DNA from: a virus
Strand: one strand, 5' to 3'
DNA length: 64,000 nucleotides
Virus record (IMG/VR): IMGVR_UViG_3300030116_004360
Location: 26,478-90,477 of that record
Shown here: piece after piece, positions 49,923 to 56,601 of the stretch
How positions within the stretch are numbered: the first letter of the stretch is position 1
Layout: every line of letters begins with the position of its first letter
Translations under genes and position numbers: made by a program
The notes under the pieces: model-generated
The model's input: the letters and a program-made list of their open reading frames with translations, nothing else
Databases searched by the model: none
Told to the model about the DNA's origin: nothing

Positions 49923-50276
49923 ATGAACCCCGAAACAATTGAGAACTTCTTGGACAGAAACGGACTTTATGATGCATTTACTCCTTATGAGGTTGAATCT
50001 GATTATCAAAGAAGTTGCGGATTTGTTTCTCGGATTGTAGGTGATTTAGCGGGTTGGCTTGAACATAAAGAAAACTGTGCTTATGCATGGATTATCTGGC
50101 ATATTGGAAAGAATGAAGTTCGTAAGTTTGTTACACTTGAGCATCTTTATGGACAACGTGAGGAATATGTTAAAGATGCTTTAGAGGGTGATTTTGGGGC
50201 TATGTTGTTAGTATTACAGGCAGAAACAATGATTCAAGAAATAAATGAATTAAGACATATAGGGAGTAGTGATTAA
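49923..50276 (+). CDS. Hypothetical protein
   Basis: 117 residues, mainly helical (SCGFVSRIVGDLAGWLEHK). The ATG stands about 30 bases after the ACCTTA/TATA box, so it is probably leaderless. First gene of a four-gene cassette. No family recognised. Confidence 0.5.
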   Translation: MNPETIENFLDRNGLYDAFTPYEVESDYQRSCGFVSRIVGDLAGWLEHKENCAYAWIIWHIGKNEVRKFVTLEHLYGQREEYVKDALEGDFGAMLLVLQAETMIQEINELRHIGSSD

Positions 50277-50278
50277 GA

Positions 50279-50362
50279 ATGAGAAATAGATGTAGTGAAT
50301 GTAATGTATTTGTGAGTAAGAACGTAATAATGTGTTATAAGTGCAGGTGTGTAAATGAGTGA
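50279..50362 (+). CDS. 27-residue zinc-finger peptide
   Basis: CSEC (5-8) and CYKCRC (19-24) in only 27 residues. GGGAGTAGTGATTAAG lies upstream of the ATG. Its end overlaps the next ATG (ATGAG). Function unknown. Confidence 0.4.
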   Translation: MRNRCSECNVFVSKNVIMCYKCRCVNE

Positions 50363-50468
50363 TGAAATTAAAATGAATAAGGAAGAATTGGAACGATTGG
50401 CGTTTTATCGCTCAATGGGGCTTAATTTTGAAGCAGTTAAGATTTACAAAGGAAGTGAAGAAGAATGA
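50355..50468 (+). CDS. Small helical protein
   Basis: 37 residues (EIKMNKEELERLAFYRSMGL, then an acidic end). It overlaps the genes on both sides (ATGA with the next). Function unknown. Confidence 0.45.
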   Translation: MSDEIKMNKEELERLAFYRSMGLNFEAVKIYKGSEEE

Positions 50469-50644
50469 GTAATTTTCAAAGAAGGCATTATGAGTTAATT
50501 GCTATGCAATTAGCCCAATGTGATGCGGATGATTCAGTTATTGAAGCGTTGATTAAAATGTTCAAATGGGATAATTCTCGATTTAATCCTCAAAGGTTCA
50601 AGGATGCAATTCAGAATCATAAGACCCGAACTCCTGTTATTTAG
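50465..50644 (+). CDS. Phage-type small helical protein
   Basis: 59 residues. HYELIAMQLAQ, then KMFKWDNSRFNPQRFKDAI, matches a small conserved phage/plasmid family with the FxxDNxRFxxxRFxxA pattern, function unknown. Last gene in the cassette; stop at 50644. Confidence 0.5.
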   Translation: MSNFQRRHYELIAMQLAQCDADDSVIEALIKMFKWDNSRFNPQRFKDAIQNHKTRTPVI

Positions 50645-50659
50645 CAGGGTTCTACTCGT

Positions 50660-50693
50660 CAAAGAGAATAGAACCATATGGTGCTATACTTTG
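50660..50693. promoter_or_regulatory. CATATG operator 6
   Basis: CAAAG...CCATATGG...ACTTTG over 34 bp (longer spacers). AACCATAAAG follows, 33 bases before the ATG at 50730. Confidence 0.7.
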
Positions 50694-50729
50694 AATGAAC
50701 CATAAAGTCCGGTCTAATAGCATATAAGT

Positions 50730-50969
50730 ATGAGGCACATACTAATGATTGCAGAAATGATTGAAAATATGAGCGAAAGTGAAAAGATTACATTTCAATA
50801 TATATTTGAAATGGGAGATAGTCGTGACTTTGATAAGCCGTTTAAATCTGTTGATAACTTCCTTAACGCAATATATTCTCTTATGGATATACATAATGAA
50901 GCGTTGGTTGAAGAACAAATGAATATTGTTGATGATTACTTTGATGATTATAATGAACCTATCATCTGA
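50730..50969 (+). CDS. Hypothetical acidic protein
   Basis: 79 residues, helical, acidic at the C-terminus (NIVDDYFDDYNE). The predicted start site is at or near the ATG (TATA-like GCATATAAG just upstream is too close). No family recognised. Confidence 0.5.
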   Translation: MRHILMIAEMIENMSESEKITFQYIFEMGDSRDFDKPFKSVDNFLNAIYSLMDIHNEALVEEQMNIVDDYFDDYNEPII

Positions 50970-50975
50970 TTATCT

Positions 50976-50985
50976 CCCTTCGGGG
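50976..50985 (+). terminator. UUCG hairpin after the 79-residue gene
   Basis: CCC-TTCG-GGG tetraloop hairpin just after the stop at 50969, read from the plus strand. Confidence 0.5.
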
Positions 50986-50994
50986 AACTTTACT

Positions 50995-51026
50995 CAAAGT
51001 TCGTTCCATATGGTATTAAAACTTTG
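50995..51026. promoter_or_regulatory. CATATG operator 7, between convergent genes
   Basis: CTCAAAGTT and AACTTTGAG are perfect 9-bp arms around CATATG (51007-51012). Both neighbouring genes point toward it and end in UUCG hairpins, so it does not look like an ordinary promoter site. Confidence 0.75.
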
Positions 51027-51038
51027 AGAGATAATATA

Positions 51039-51048
51039 CCCCGAAGGG
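51039..51048 (-). terminator. UUCG hairpin after the minus-strand gene
   Basis: CCC-TTCG-GGG when read on the minus strand, just past the stop of the 51059 gene. A plus-strand T-run (TTTTTTT) adjoins it, so it could also end plus transcripts. Confidence 0.5.
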
Positions 51049-51058
51049 TTTTTTTAGG

Positions 51059-51352
51059 TCAGATAGGGCATCTATCTAACCATTCTCTAACACTCTCTTC
51101 AACAGAAGCATTACTCTCTATTTCATCAATCAAGTATTCAATCGCATTAAAGTTCTCAACAGTCATCAAATGAAATTCATTGAAACCATAATGCTTCATA
51201 TTATCAATAAGTCGTTGAAGATTTCTTTTTTCCCTTTGAACCATTACTCCACCTACATTTGAATCAATTATATCATCTGGCATTCGCCATCTATTGACTC
51301 TAACTTCAACCATCTTGTTAAACCAGTTATTGTATTCGGTTTCGGAACTCAT
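51059..51352 (-). CDS. Hypothetical protein
   Basis: 97 residues, mixed, basic middle (VQREKRNLQRLIDNMKHYG). On the minus strand TTACCTTACATAATA lies about 33 bases before the ATG, next to operator 8, so probably leaderless. No family recognised. Confidence 0.5.
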   Translation of the reverse strand: MSSETEYNNWFNKMVEVRVNRWRMPDDIIDSNVGGVMVQREKRNLQRLIDNMKHYGFNEFHLMTVENFNAIEYLIDEIESNASVEESVREWLDRCPI

Positions 51353-51387
51353 GTTATATCTAATTTTGAGTATTATGTAAGGTAACT

Positions 51388-51427
51388 CTCAAAGTTTATT
51401 ACCATATGGTATTAGATTAACTTTGAG
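51388..51427. promoter_or_regulatory. CATATG operator 8
   Basis: CTCAAAGTT...CCATATGG...AACTTTGAG. On the minus side TTACCTTACATAATA follows, for the 51059-51352 gene. On the plus side is the end of a 45-residue minus gene. Confidence 0.75.
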
Positions 51428-51437
51428 ATAAAACAAA

Positions 51438-51451
51438 GACCCCGAAGGGTC
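51438..51451 (-). terminator. UUCG hairpin overlapping a stop codon
   Basis: GACCC-TTCG-GGGTC on the minus strand, at the stop of the 45-residue zinc gene (its TGA is at 51450-51452). Confidence 0.55.
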
Positions 51452-51587
51452 AATGATTATGCGTCTTGATACGCATTAAGAGGATATATTCCTCTGGAGT
51501 CAAATACTTATGACGTAGTTCATCTACGCATCCTTCACACATCTTATTTCCAGTTGTAAACATTTCATCAAGGCAATCATCGCACAT
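51450..51587 (-). CDS. Small zinc-binding protein
   Basis: 45 residues. CDDC (2-5) and CEGC (17-20), then helical LTPEEYILLMRIK. On the minus strand AACCTCATAAAG lies 30-36 bases before the ATG, after operator 9. Probably leaderless. Function unknown. Confidence 0.5.
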   Translation of the reverse strand: MCDDCLDEMFTTGNKMCEGCVDELRHKYLTPEEYILLMRIKTHNH

Positions 51588-51624
51588 AATTATCGGATTT
51601 CATCATCTTTATGAGGTTTATTCA

Positions 51625-51654
51625 CAAAGTTCGCACCATATGGTAACTACTTTG
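51625..51654. promoter_or_regulatory. CATATG operator 9, divergent
   Basis: CAAAGTTCGCAC-CATATG-GTAACTACTTTG. Plus side: ATTACCTTAAATAATTG opens a cassette without an evident gene. Minus side: the 45-residue zinc gene. Confidence 0.75.
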
Positions 51655-51664
51655 AAATTACCTT

Positions 51665-51900
51665 AAATAATTGAATTAATTCAATATTAGTGCAAGGAAG
51701 ATACATTAGCAATACCACCACCAAGACCAAACGCACTTCGGCATCTTAACGAGATAATGCCTCATAATCGGCCAATTATGGGGATGCACCTTTAGAAACG
51801 GGATTTTGTCGCAATCGTCACTGTGAGGTCACTGTGACGCTTTTCAATGTCTTTGTTCGGATTCCTAGGATTCGCACTAACTTGCACCCATTTGGGTTTT
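51665..51900 (+). ncRNA. Operator-driven cassette without a gene, likely ncRNA
   Basis: After operator 9 and ACCTTAAATAA comes about 200 bases without a credible frame, GC-richer than its surroundings. It holds a 9-bp hairpin CCTCATAAT-CGGCCA-ATTATGGGG (one U-G, plus strand), a GCAT/ATGC stem just before it, and a repeated GTCAC/GTGAC dyad at about 51817-51839. Expected start at about 51690. It ends before operator 10. A small GTG frame of 19 codons exists but has no support. Confidence 0.5.
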
Positions 51901-51903
51901 ATT

Positions 51904-51932
51904 CAAAGTTAATACCATATGGTAATGCTTTG
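51904..51932. promoter_or_regulatory. CATATG operator 10
   Basis: CAAAGTTAATAC-CATATG-GTAATGCTTTG. CTACCATACAA follows, with TTTATACT, ahead of the 51980 gene. Confidence 0.7.
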
Positions 51933-51979
51933 AAACTACCATACAACAATTGTTTATACTATTAATAGTGAGGTAAAAT

Positions 51980-52384
51980 ATGCTGGAAATATATGATTAT
52001 ATAGAAGAAAGAGTGAATGAAGAAAATGAATACGTTAATGAGGAATACGGTGAAGATATGATATTTTGTATTGATACAATTTATGAGGATTTTCAGGAAC
52101 AAGTGCCTGAACATTTAATTATTAAATACAACTTAGATGAATATTGTCCATTAGAAACAAGTAATAAAGATGCAATTGTAGTGTTAAAGGATTGTTTTGA
52201 TGAATGGGTTAAAGAAACTAACCCGTTTAGTTGGGACGGTATTGAGCGCAAAATACGAATATATAGAAATGATATGGAAGATATGCGAAGAACTCAAGCG
52301 GCTGAAATGGGTTGCCATGACTATTATGGCGGTAATTATCATCAATCTGATTATGTTGATAATATGTGGTCTAGCCGTTATTAG
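51980..52384 (+). CDS. Hypothetical acidic protein
   Basis: 134 residues, acidic, helical N-terminus (LEIYDYIEERVNEENEYVNE). GTGAGGTAAAAT precedes the ATG, so it has a weak ribosome site as well as an operator. C-terminus with His/Tyr/Asn-rich stretch (HDYYGGNYHQSDY). No family recognised. Confidence 0.5.
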   Translation: MLEIYDYIEERVNEENEYVNEEYGEDMIFCIDTIYEDFQEQVPEHLIIKYNLDEYCPLETSNKDAIVVLKDCFDEWVKETNPFSWDGIERKIRIYRNDMEDMRRTQAAEMGCHDYYGGNYHQSDYVDNMWSSRY

Positions 52385-52394
52385 ACCAAATTGT

Positions 52395-52406
52395 GCCCTT
52401 CGGGGC
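52395..52406 (+). terminator. UUCG hairpin after the 134-residue gene
   Basis: GCCC-TTCG-GGGC tetraloop hairpin about 10 bases past the stop. Confidence 0.55.
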
Positions 52407-52415
52407 CATATATCT

Positions 52416-52445
52416 CAAAGTTACGTCCATATGGTATTAACTTTG
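52416..52445. promoter_or_regulatory. CATATG operator 11, between convergent genes
   Basis: CAAAGTTACGTC-CATATG-GTATTAACTTTG, with extra CT and CA outside. Genes on both sides point toward it and are closed by UUCG hairpins, as for operator 7. Confidence 0.75.
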
Positions 52446-52453
52446 CAAAAATA

Positions 52454-52463
52454 CCCCGAAGGG
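52454..52463 (-). terminator. UUCG hairpin after the minus-strand gene
   Basis: CCC-TTCG-GGG on the minus strand, just past the stop of the 52465-52878 gene. Confidence 0.5.
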
Positions 52464-52464
52464 A

Positions 52465-52878
52465 TTAATTGTGTAAATCATACTTAGCCCCCTTGTGGTA
52501 TTCTTCAACCATTAACTGAGTAATGTAATTATTTTCATACAAATATTCAAGAGGCTCATAATTACTCAATAAACGAAGTAATACATCAATTTGAAGTAAA
52601 AGTTCTTGATTAAATGTAAGTCCAAGAGTCCTCAATTCATTATCATAGTGCATACTAATCAAACTCTTTTTTTGGTCACAATCAATACTAGTTTCAGAAC
52701 CACATCTATAACACCTATAAATATCAAATCCCCATGCGCCAAACTCATCAGAATCAATTTCACAGTTTTCATATTCCCATTTATGTTCACACTCCTCAAT
52801 AGGCATAATAGGCCCAATGTTCCTAAATGCCGTTTCAGCGTTCTTATTCAATTCTTCCAAAACTGTTGGTATCTCCAT
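52465..52878 (-). CDS. Zinc-binding hypothetical protein
   Basis: 137 residues. A zinc site in the N-terminal half: CEHKWEYENCEI ... CYRCGSE (about 30-62), then helical C-terminus. Its ATG lies in a sequence (AGTATATAACTATGGAG) that is repeated in mirror position at the divergent gene 52987. Probably leaderless. Function unknown. Confidence 0.5.
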   Translation of the reverse strand: MEIPTVLEELNKNAETAFRNIGPIMPIEECEHKWEYENCEIDSDEFGAWGFDIYRCYRCGSETSIDCDQKKSLISMHYDNELRTLGLTFNQELLLQIDVLLRLLSNYEPLEYLYENNYITQLMVEEYHKGAKYDLHN

Positions 52879-52916
52879 AGTTATATACTAAAATGCCAGT
52901 AATATATGGCAATTCT

Positions 52917-52948
52917 CAAAGTTATTACCATATGGTATTGTAACTTTG
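52917..52948. promoter_or_regulatory. CATATG operator 12, divergent
   Basis: CAAAGTTATTAC-CATATG-GTATTGTAACTTTG. ATACCTTATAT follows on the plus side, and TTGCCATATAT on the minus side, each about 30-36 bases before an ATG. Confidence 0.75.
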
Positions 52949-52986
52949 AAAATAATACCTTATATCCTGTATTTGAGTATATAACT

Positions 52987-53466
52987 ATGGAGTTACCCGA
53001 ATTGAACATCAATAAGAACGCAAGAAGTAACAGTCAATGCACATTACATATATGCAGGACTGGTAAAAAGAAGCAATATTACACCCTATATCATGAAGGT
53101 GTGCATATTAACGATTATGGTGGTAATTACTTTTGTGATTATAATGGTAATCTGTCTTATAATTTTGAAAAGGCTGTTAAAAAGGCTATTGTTAGATTTA
53201 ATGAAATAGTAGATTGCGGATACTGGTTTTCTGTTGGTATCGAATATCATGAAGAACCTCGATTAATATATAATAGAGTTGAAGCCTTTGGTATGACTTT
53301 TAAAACTGCTAAATCTGGCAAAGTTATGTGGGGTATCGCTAATAGCGATTTTTGGAATCATTGGAAAAAGGACAAGCAAAAGGTCAAAGATGCAGGTTTT
53401 TGGGTCAAAAAGGTTGATTATCAATGGATGGTATTTTGTAAGATAGAGGCTCAATATGCCGATTAA
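52987..53466 (+). CDS. Hypothetical protein
   Basis: 159 residues, alpha/beta. Basic/aromatic N-terminal half (RTGKKKQYYTLYHEGVHIND), then FGMTFKTAKSGKVMWGI. The ATG 52987 lies about 35 bases after the ATACCTTATAT box; in-frame upstream ATGs lie before the operator. No family recognised. Confidence 0.5.
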   Translation: MELPELNINKNARSNSQCTLHICRTGKKKQYYTLYHEGVHINDYGGNYFCDYNGNLSYNFEKAVKKAIVRFNEIVDCGYWFSVGIEYHEEPRLIYNRVEAFGMTFKTAKSGKVMWGIANSDFWNHWKKDKQKVKDAGFWVKKVDYQWMVFCKIEAQYAD

Positions 53467-53468
53467 AC

Positions 53469-53480
53469 GCCCTACGGGGC
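53469..53480 (+). terminator. UACG (UNCG-type) hairpin
   Basis: GCCC-TACG-GGGC, UNCG-class tetraloop, just past the stop of the 159-residue gene. Confidence 0.55.
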
Positions 53481-53488
53481 CTATATCT

Positions 53489-53508
53489 CAAAGTTAAGTC
53501 CATATGGT
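53489..53508. promoter_or_regulatory. CATATG operator, degenerate last copy
   Basis: CTCAAAGTTAAGTCCATATGG: left arm and core, no ACTTTG arm. A further half copy lies at 53587-53597 (CATATG followed by CTTTG). These mark the right edge of the array. Confidence 0.5.
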
Positions 53509-53717
53509 TGTTGATACGCAGTTAAACACCTTATCAGGTTTTTATAGGATATGACTCGATACATCTCGCAATATCATATTTCCAACCATATGCTTTGCAT
53601 CCGAAAATTTTTTTTATTTCAATTAATCGTTTTTATGCATTGTTGGGTCAAAAAACTTAGTATCTTCACCCACATCTATATAACCTCAACGCTCATAGCC
53701 CATTTGTAGGGTTTAGT
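53507..53717 (+). promoter_or_regulatory. Non-coding gap with terminator and TATA box
   Basis: A short hairpin ACCT-TATC-AGGT followed by TTTTTA lies at 53528-53544 (terminator). TCTATATAA at 53675-53683 lies 35 bases before the ATG at 53718, so it probably drives that gene. A half operator is at 53587. Otherwise AT-rich without a gene. Confidence 0.5.
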
Positions 53718-53933
53718 ATGACTGATTCTAACGAAATTCTTGCACAATTAAAAGAAATTCGTAAAACATTAACTGATGAGTTAAATCGTTTTAAAAAACT
53801 TTCAGACATACCAACAGACATTAAAACTACTTTAAAACAAATAGAGTCAAAGTTGGCAGAACTATACAAAGAGATAGATTTACTATCAAATCAAACAAGA
53901 TTAGAACAATGGGGGGTTGAAATAGGTGAATAA
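53718..53933 (+). CDS. Coiled-coil protein
   Basis: 71 residues, almost all helical with heptads (LAQLKEIRKTLTDELNRF, KQIESKLAELYKEIDLL). Leaderless or nearly so from TATA box at 53675. First rightward gene after the array. Function unknown. Confidence 0.5.
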   Translation: MTDSNEILAQLKEIRKTLTDELNRFKKLSDIPTDIKTTLKQIESKLAELYKEIDLLSNQTRLEQWGVEIGE

Positions 53934-54130
53934 TAGTTTTATTAATTCATTGAATAAATCAAACATTCTTTATTGTTCTAACATAATCTTTAAAACATAT
54001 TAATTAAAATACAATCTCTTATTCTGGAAATAGAATAAATAACATTAAAAAAATTTTGCTAGTCCCACAAAAATTTCCGGCCAAAAATTGAAAAAAGGTG
54101 TGTTAAAAAATTAATCCTACGGTGAGAGAT
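53934..54130 (+). promoter_or_regulatory. AT-rich non-coding region before the late operon
   Basis: No gene. Very AT-rich with several possible TATA boxes (TTTAAAACATATTAATTAAAA at about 53991-54009) and GGTGAGAGAT just before the next ATG. It is the natural place for the promoter of the rightward MSW-tag operon; the exact box cannot be chosen from sequence alone. Confidence 0.45.
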
Positions 54131-54484
54131 ATGAGTTGGGAAGATATACTAAAAGCAGAATTTAGGTTTAACGACATTGTATTCAAACCCCATCGTAATG
54201 AACCTCAAGGATGGGAATTTAATAAGGAATTTAAAAATGGTTTATTTATAAGTATTATCGCTGGAACTGGAGTATCTTATTCTAAGCCTAGAGGTAGATT
54301 AGAAGACCCTATGGCTTATACAGAATATGAAATTATGGTGAACACTAATGATAAAAATAATCAGTTAGGTCTAAATCCAGACGGTATAGGTAGTTATAAA
54401 ACTAAAGAAGAAATTGAAGATATAGTCAATAGAGCAATCAAATTAACTGATAAAGAAAATGAAGGAGAGTTTCAATTTGCATAG
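54131..54484 (+). CDS. MSW-tag protein 1
   Basis: 117 residues; starts MSWEDILKAEF. The body is alpha/beta (GLFISIIAGTGVSYSKPRG). The ATG at 54131 is chosen because it opens the tag and follows GGTGAGAGAT; a GTG at 54122 lies in that site. The tag recurs in later gene products whose bodies are unrelated. Function unknown. Confidence 0.55.
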   Translation: MSWEDILKAEFRFNDIVFKPHRNEPQGWEFNKEFKNGLFISIIAGTGVSYSKPRGRLEDPMAYTEYEIMVNTNDKNNQLGLNPDGIGSYKTKEEIEDIVNRAIKLTDKENEGEFQFA

Positions 54485-54493
54485 GTGATTAAA

Positions 54494-54697
54494 ATGAGTT
54501 GGGAAAATATAATCAAATTTGAAAGAGACCCCTATTTTTATGGGGAATCTTATATGGAACAGGTTGAAGAAATCGGTGAAGATATTAAAAAGGTTATTGA
54601 GTATTTAGAATCAATACGCATAAGTATGCCTAGTAAAAATTCAGTAAAAATTCAAACTGCAATTAAAATGTTAGAAGATATATATACGGGGACATGA
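54494..54697 (+). CDS. MSW-tag protein 2
   Basis: 67 residues; starts MSWENIIKFERD. Helical body (EEIGEDIKKVIEYLESIRIS). The ATG follows AGGTGATTAAA. Function unknown. Confidence 0.55.
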   Translation: MSWENIIKFERDPYFYGESYMEQVEEIGEDIKKVIEYLESIRISMPSKNSVKIQTAIKMLEDIYTGT

Positions 54698-54703
54698 TTA
54701 AAT

Positions 54704-54919
54704 ATGAGTTGGGAAGATATAATCAAAGAAGATAAGACAGTATCAACAACCTTATTAGAAGAAATAATAGAGGAATTAGGAAAATCAATGGATAAAAGGT
54801 CTGAAGTTTTTAGCGATATAAGAATGGATAATCCTAAATTATTATTTAAACTTGTAAGAGAACAAGCACAAGCGATTGAATCTGCTTATAGAAAGTTAGA
54901 ACAGTTAAAAGGTGATTAA
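54704..54919 (+). CDS. MSW-tag protein 3
   Basis: 71 residues; starts MSWEDIIKED. Helical (LLEEIIEELGKSMDKR). ATG after GGGGACATGATTAAAT. Function unknown. Confidence 0.55.
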   Translation: MSWEDIIKEDKTVSTTLLEEIIEELGKSMDKRSEVFSDIRMDNPKLLFKLVREQAQAIESAYRKLEQLKGD

Positions 54920-55039
54920 ATGCATAATAGATTACTTGAAGATTGGCTTGATGATGAGTCAGAAAAGATTACTAATTGGGAAAAAGAAAATAAAAGAAAT
55001 TTTCTCGATATATTATTAATATGGAAATGGTTTAGATAA
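54920..55039 (+). CDS. Small hypothetical protein
   Basis: 39 residues (MHNRLLEDWLDDESEK...), helical, with an aromatic end (LIWKWFR). The ATG overlaps the preceding TAA (TAAATG), after GGTGAT. It lacks the MSW tag. Function unknown. Confidence 0.45.
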   Translation: MHNRLLEDWLDDESEKITNWEKENKRNFLDILLIWKWFR

Positions 55040-55049
55040 AGGAGAAGAA

Positions 55050-55169
55050 ATGGCGAAATTTATTCATGAAATGTCCAAAGAGGAATTAAAAAGGATTAAT
55101 AAAGGATGGCATATATTCGTCAAAAAACATAACGCTAAATATCTTAAACAACTAGGTGAAGAAGAATGA
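55050..55169 (+). CDS. Small basic protein
   Basis: 39 residues (AKFIHEMSKEELKRINKGWH...), basic and helical. AAAGGAGAAGAA precedes the ATG; ATGA overlap with the next gene. Function unknown. Confidence 0.45.
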   Translation: MAKFIHEMSKEELKRINKGWHIFVKKHNAKYLKQLGEEE

Positions 55170-55465
55170 GTTGGGAAAATATTCTTAAAGAATGGACGGG
55201 TGATTATGGCTCATTAAGTGGTATGAGACAAGACCAAGTTTTAGTCAGTAAATTAACAAATATGGCTAAAGAAATGACTAATATGTTAGATATTGGTGAT
55301 ATTATCAAACAAATTGATGATATGCAAGATGAAATTCAGAAATATCGTGAAGAAACTTCAAAAGCAGAAGGGGCAATTACAACATCAGCACCCGCAACGG
55401 CAGATTTATTCAATATTTCTTATAGTGGAAAAAGAAAAAAGAAAAAGAAGAAGGTGAAAGAATGA
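55166..55465 (+). CDS. MSW-tag protein 4
   Basis: 99 residues; starts MSWENILKEW. Helical acidic middle, basic C-terminus (YSGKRKKKKKKVKE). ATGA overlaps on both sides. Function unknown. Confidence 0.55.
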   Translation: MSWENILKEWTGDYGSLSGMRQDQVLVSKLTNMAKEMTNMLDIGDIIKQIDDMQDEIQKYREETSKAEGAITTSAPATADLFNISYSGKRKKKKKKVKE

Positions 55466-56601
55466 GTTGGACAACTATTTTAAAAAGTAAGGTGGAAAAA
55501 GCACCAAAAAAGACAAAGAAAGCAAGCACAACAACTAAATTTAAGGGTCAAAAGGTGACTCAAGTTTTTAAAGTTGATTTTAAGGATGCTTTTGTTAAAT
55601 GGAAGCGTTCTTGTGTTAATGCTGGAACAGAAAAAATAGGAACTACTGGTGCAACTTCAAAAAATCTATATGATTTTGTAGAAAAACACGTTGTAGAAGA
55701 AGTAATGAGAATAAATTCTCCTAATAGTCCGGGTGACGGTGCTACACAAGTTATTAAATTATTAGAATCATTAACGGAAGGAGAAATAGTTGCTGATGAA
55801 AAGACAATAAAATCACTAAAAAGAGCCTTAAGAAGGTTAGATGCCGTTAAAAAGGACGTTGATTTAAACCCTGCAAACATTCCCTTTACTACACCAACTG
55901 AAGTTTTAGCCGGTGGAAAGGCGGTTTATCCTGATAAGCCAAATACTTTCGGTCATTATAGAACTAAATTATACAATGAATGGGCTAAGAAAAAGGAAAA
56001 TGTTGGTGTAGTTCCAACTAAAGGTAGTTGGATTTCAGAAGAAAGAGATTTTAGTGCAAGACCTCCAATGTATCAAGCATTATATGGTGATGGGCCATTA
56101 GTTTCAGAAGGATTATATAACGTATTAGAAAAAGCAATTCAAGGAATTGATGAAGCAGAGAATGTTATTGTAATTCAACAATTACGTGATGCCGGTGCTT
56201 TAGCAGATGTTCCAGAAATTAAAACAGAACTCGCTGCTTTACTAAAAAACCCAATGTATGTAGATGATAATGGTAAAATAAACTTTAATCGTATGGCTAG
56301 TGCATTTTCTAGAATTAAATTTGATGTTGATTCAGACCAAAAAAGAAAGTATATTGAACAGGCTGCTGGAATTGATGAGTTAGAAGGAGAAATTGTAGCA
56401 TTTTATGTTGAAATTAGTGGAAGAGTTCTAGTTAGAGTAGTTAGAGCAGTATTTGGTAATAGGTTAGGTAGAATGAAATCAGGTAAAGGACATTATATTT
56501 ATGGTGGAGGATTGGATTTCAGACCAAGAAAAGAAGGAGTCCCTGTTAATCATCCACGCGATATTAAGAAATCATGGATGGATAGATTATGGATTGGTTA
56601 A
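55462..56601 (+). CDS. MSW-tag protein 5
   Basis: 379 residues; starts MSWTTILKSK, then a Lys/Thr-rich linker (KVEKAPKKTKKASTTTKFK) before a folded body. The body is alpha/beta without recognised enzyme motifs; it has GRVLVRVVRAVFGNRLGRM and YIYGGGLDF near the end. Tag plus linker plus body suggests the tag is a detachable targeting segment. Possibly a minor virion protein. Overlaps the next gene by 13 bases. Confidence 0.55.
   Translation: MSWTTILKSKVEKAPKKTKKASTTTKFKGQKVTQVFKVDFKDAFVKWKRSCVNAGTEKIGTTGATSKNLYDFVEKHVVEEVMRINSPNSPGDGATQVIKLLESLTEGEIVADEKTIKSLKRALRRLDAVKKDVDLNPANIPFTTPTEVLAGGKAVYPDKPNTFGHYRTKLYNEWAKKKENVGVVPTKGSWISEERDFSARPPMYQALYGDGPLVSEGLYNVLEKAIQGIDEAENVIVIQQLRDAGALADVPEIKTELAALLKNPMYVDDNGKINFNRMASAFSRIKFDVDSDQKRKYIEQAAGIDELEGEIVAFYVEISGRVLVRVVRAVFGNRLGRMKSGKGHYIYGGGLDFRPRKEGVPVNHPRDIKKSWMDRLWIG

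Noticed and set aside
52197-52487. Plus-strand frame overlapping the 134-residue gene and operator 11
   Set aside because: It crosses a UUCG terminator and the operator and overlaps a minus gene; no start signal.
52906-52986. Upstream start of the 159-residue protein
   Set aside because: The frame would begin before operator 12 and its promoter box. The ATG at 52987 is at the expected leaderless place.
47396-53508. The repeated CATATG palindromes as CRISPR-like or REP sequences
   Set aside because: Spacing is irregular and follows gene borders, and intervals between copies are genes with their own promoters.
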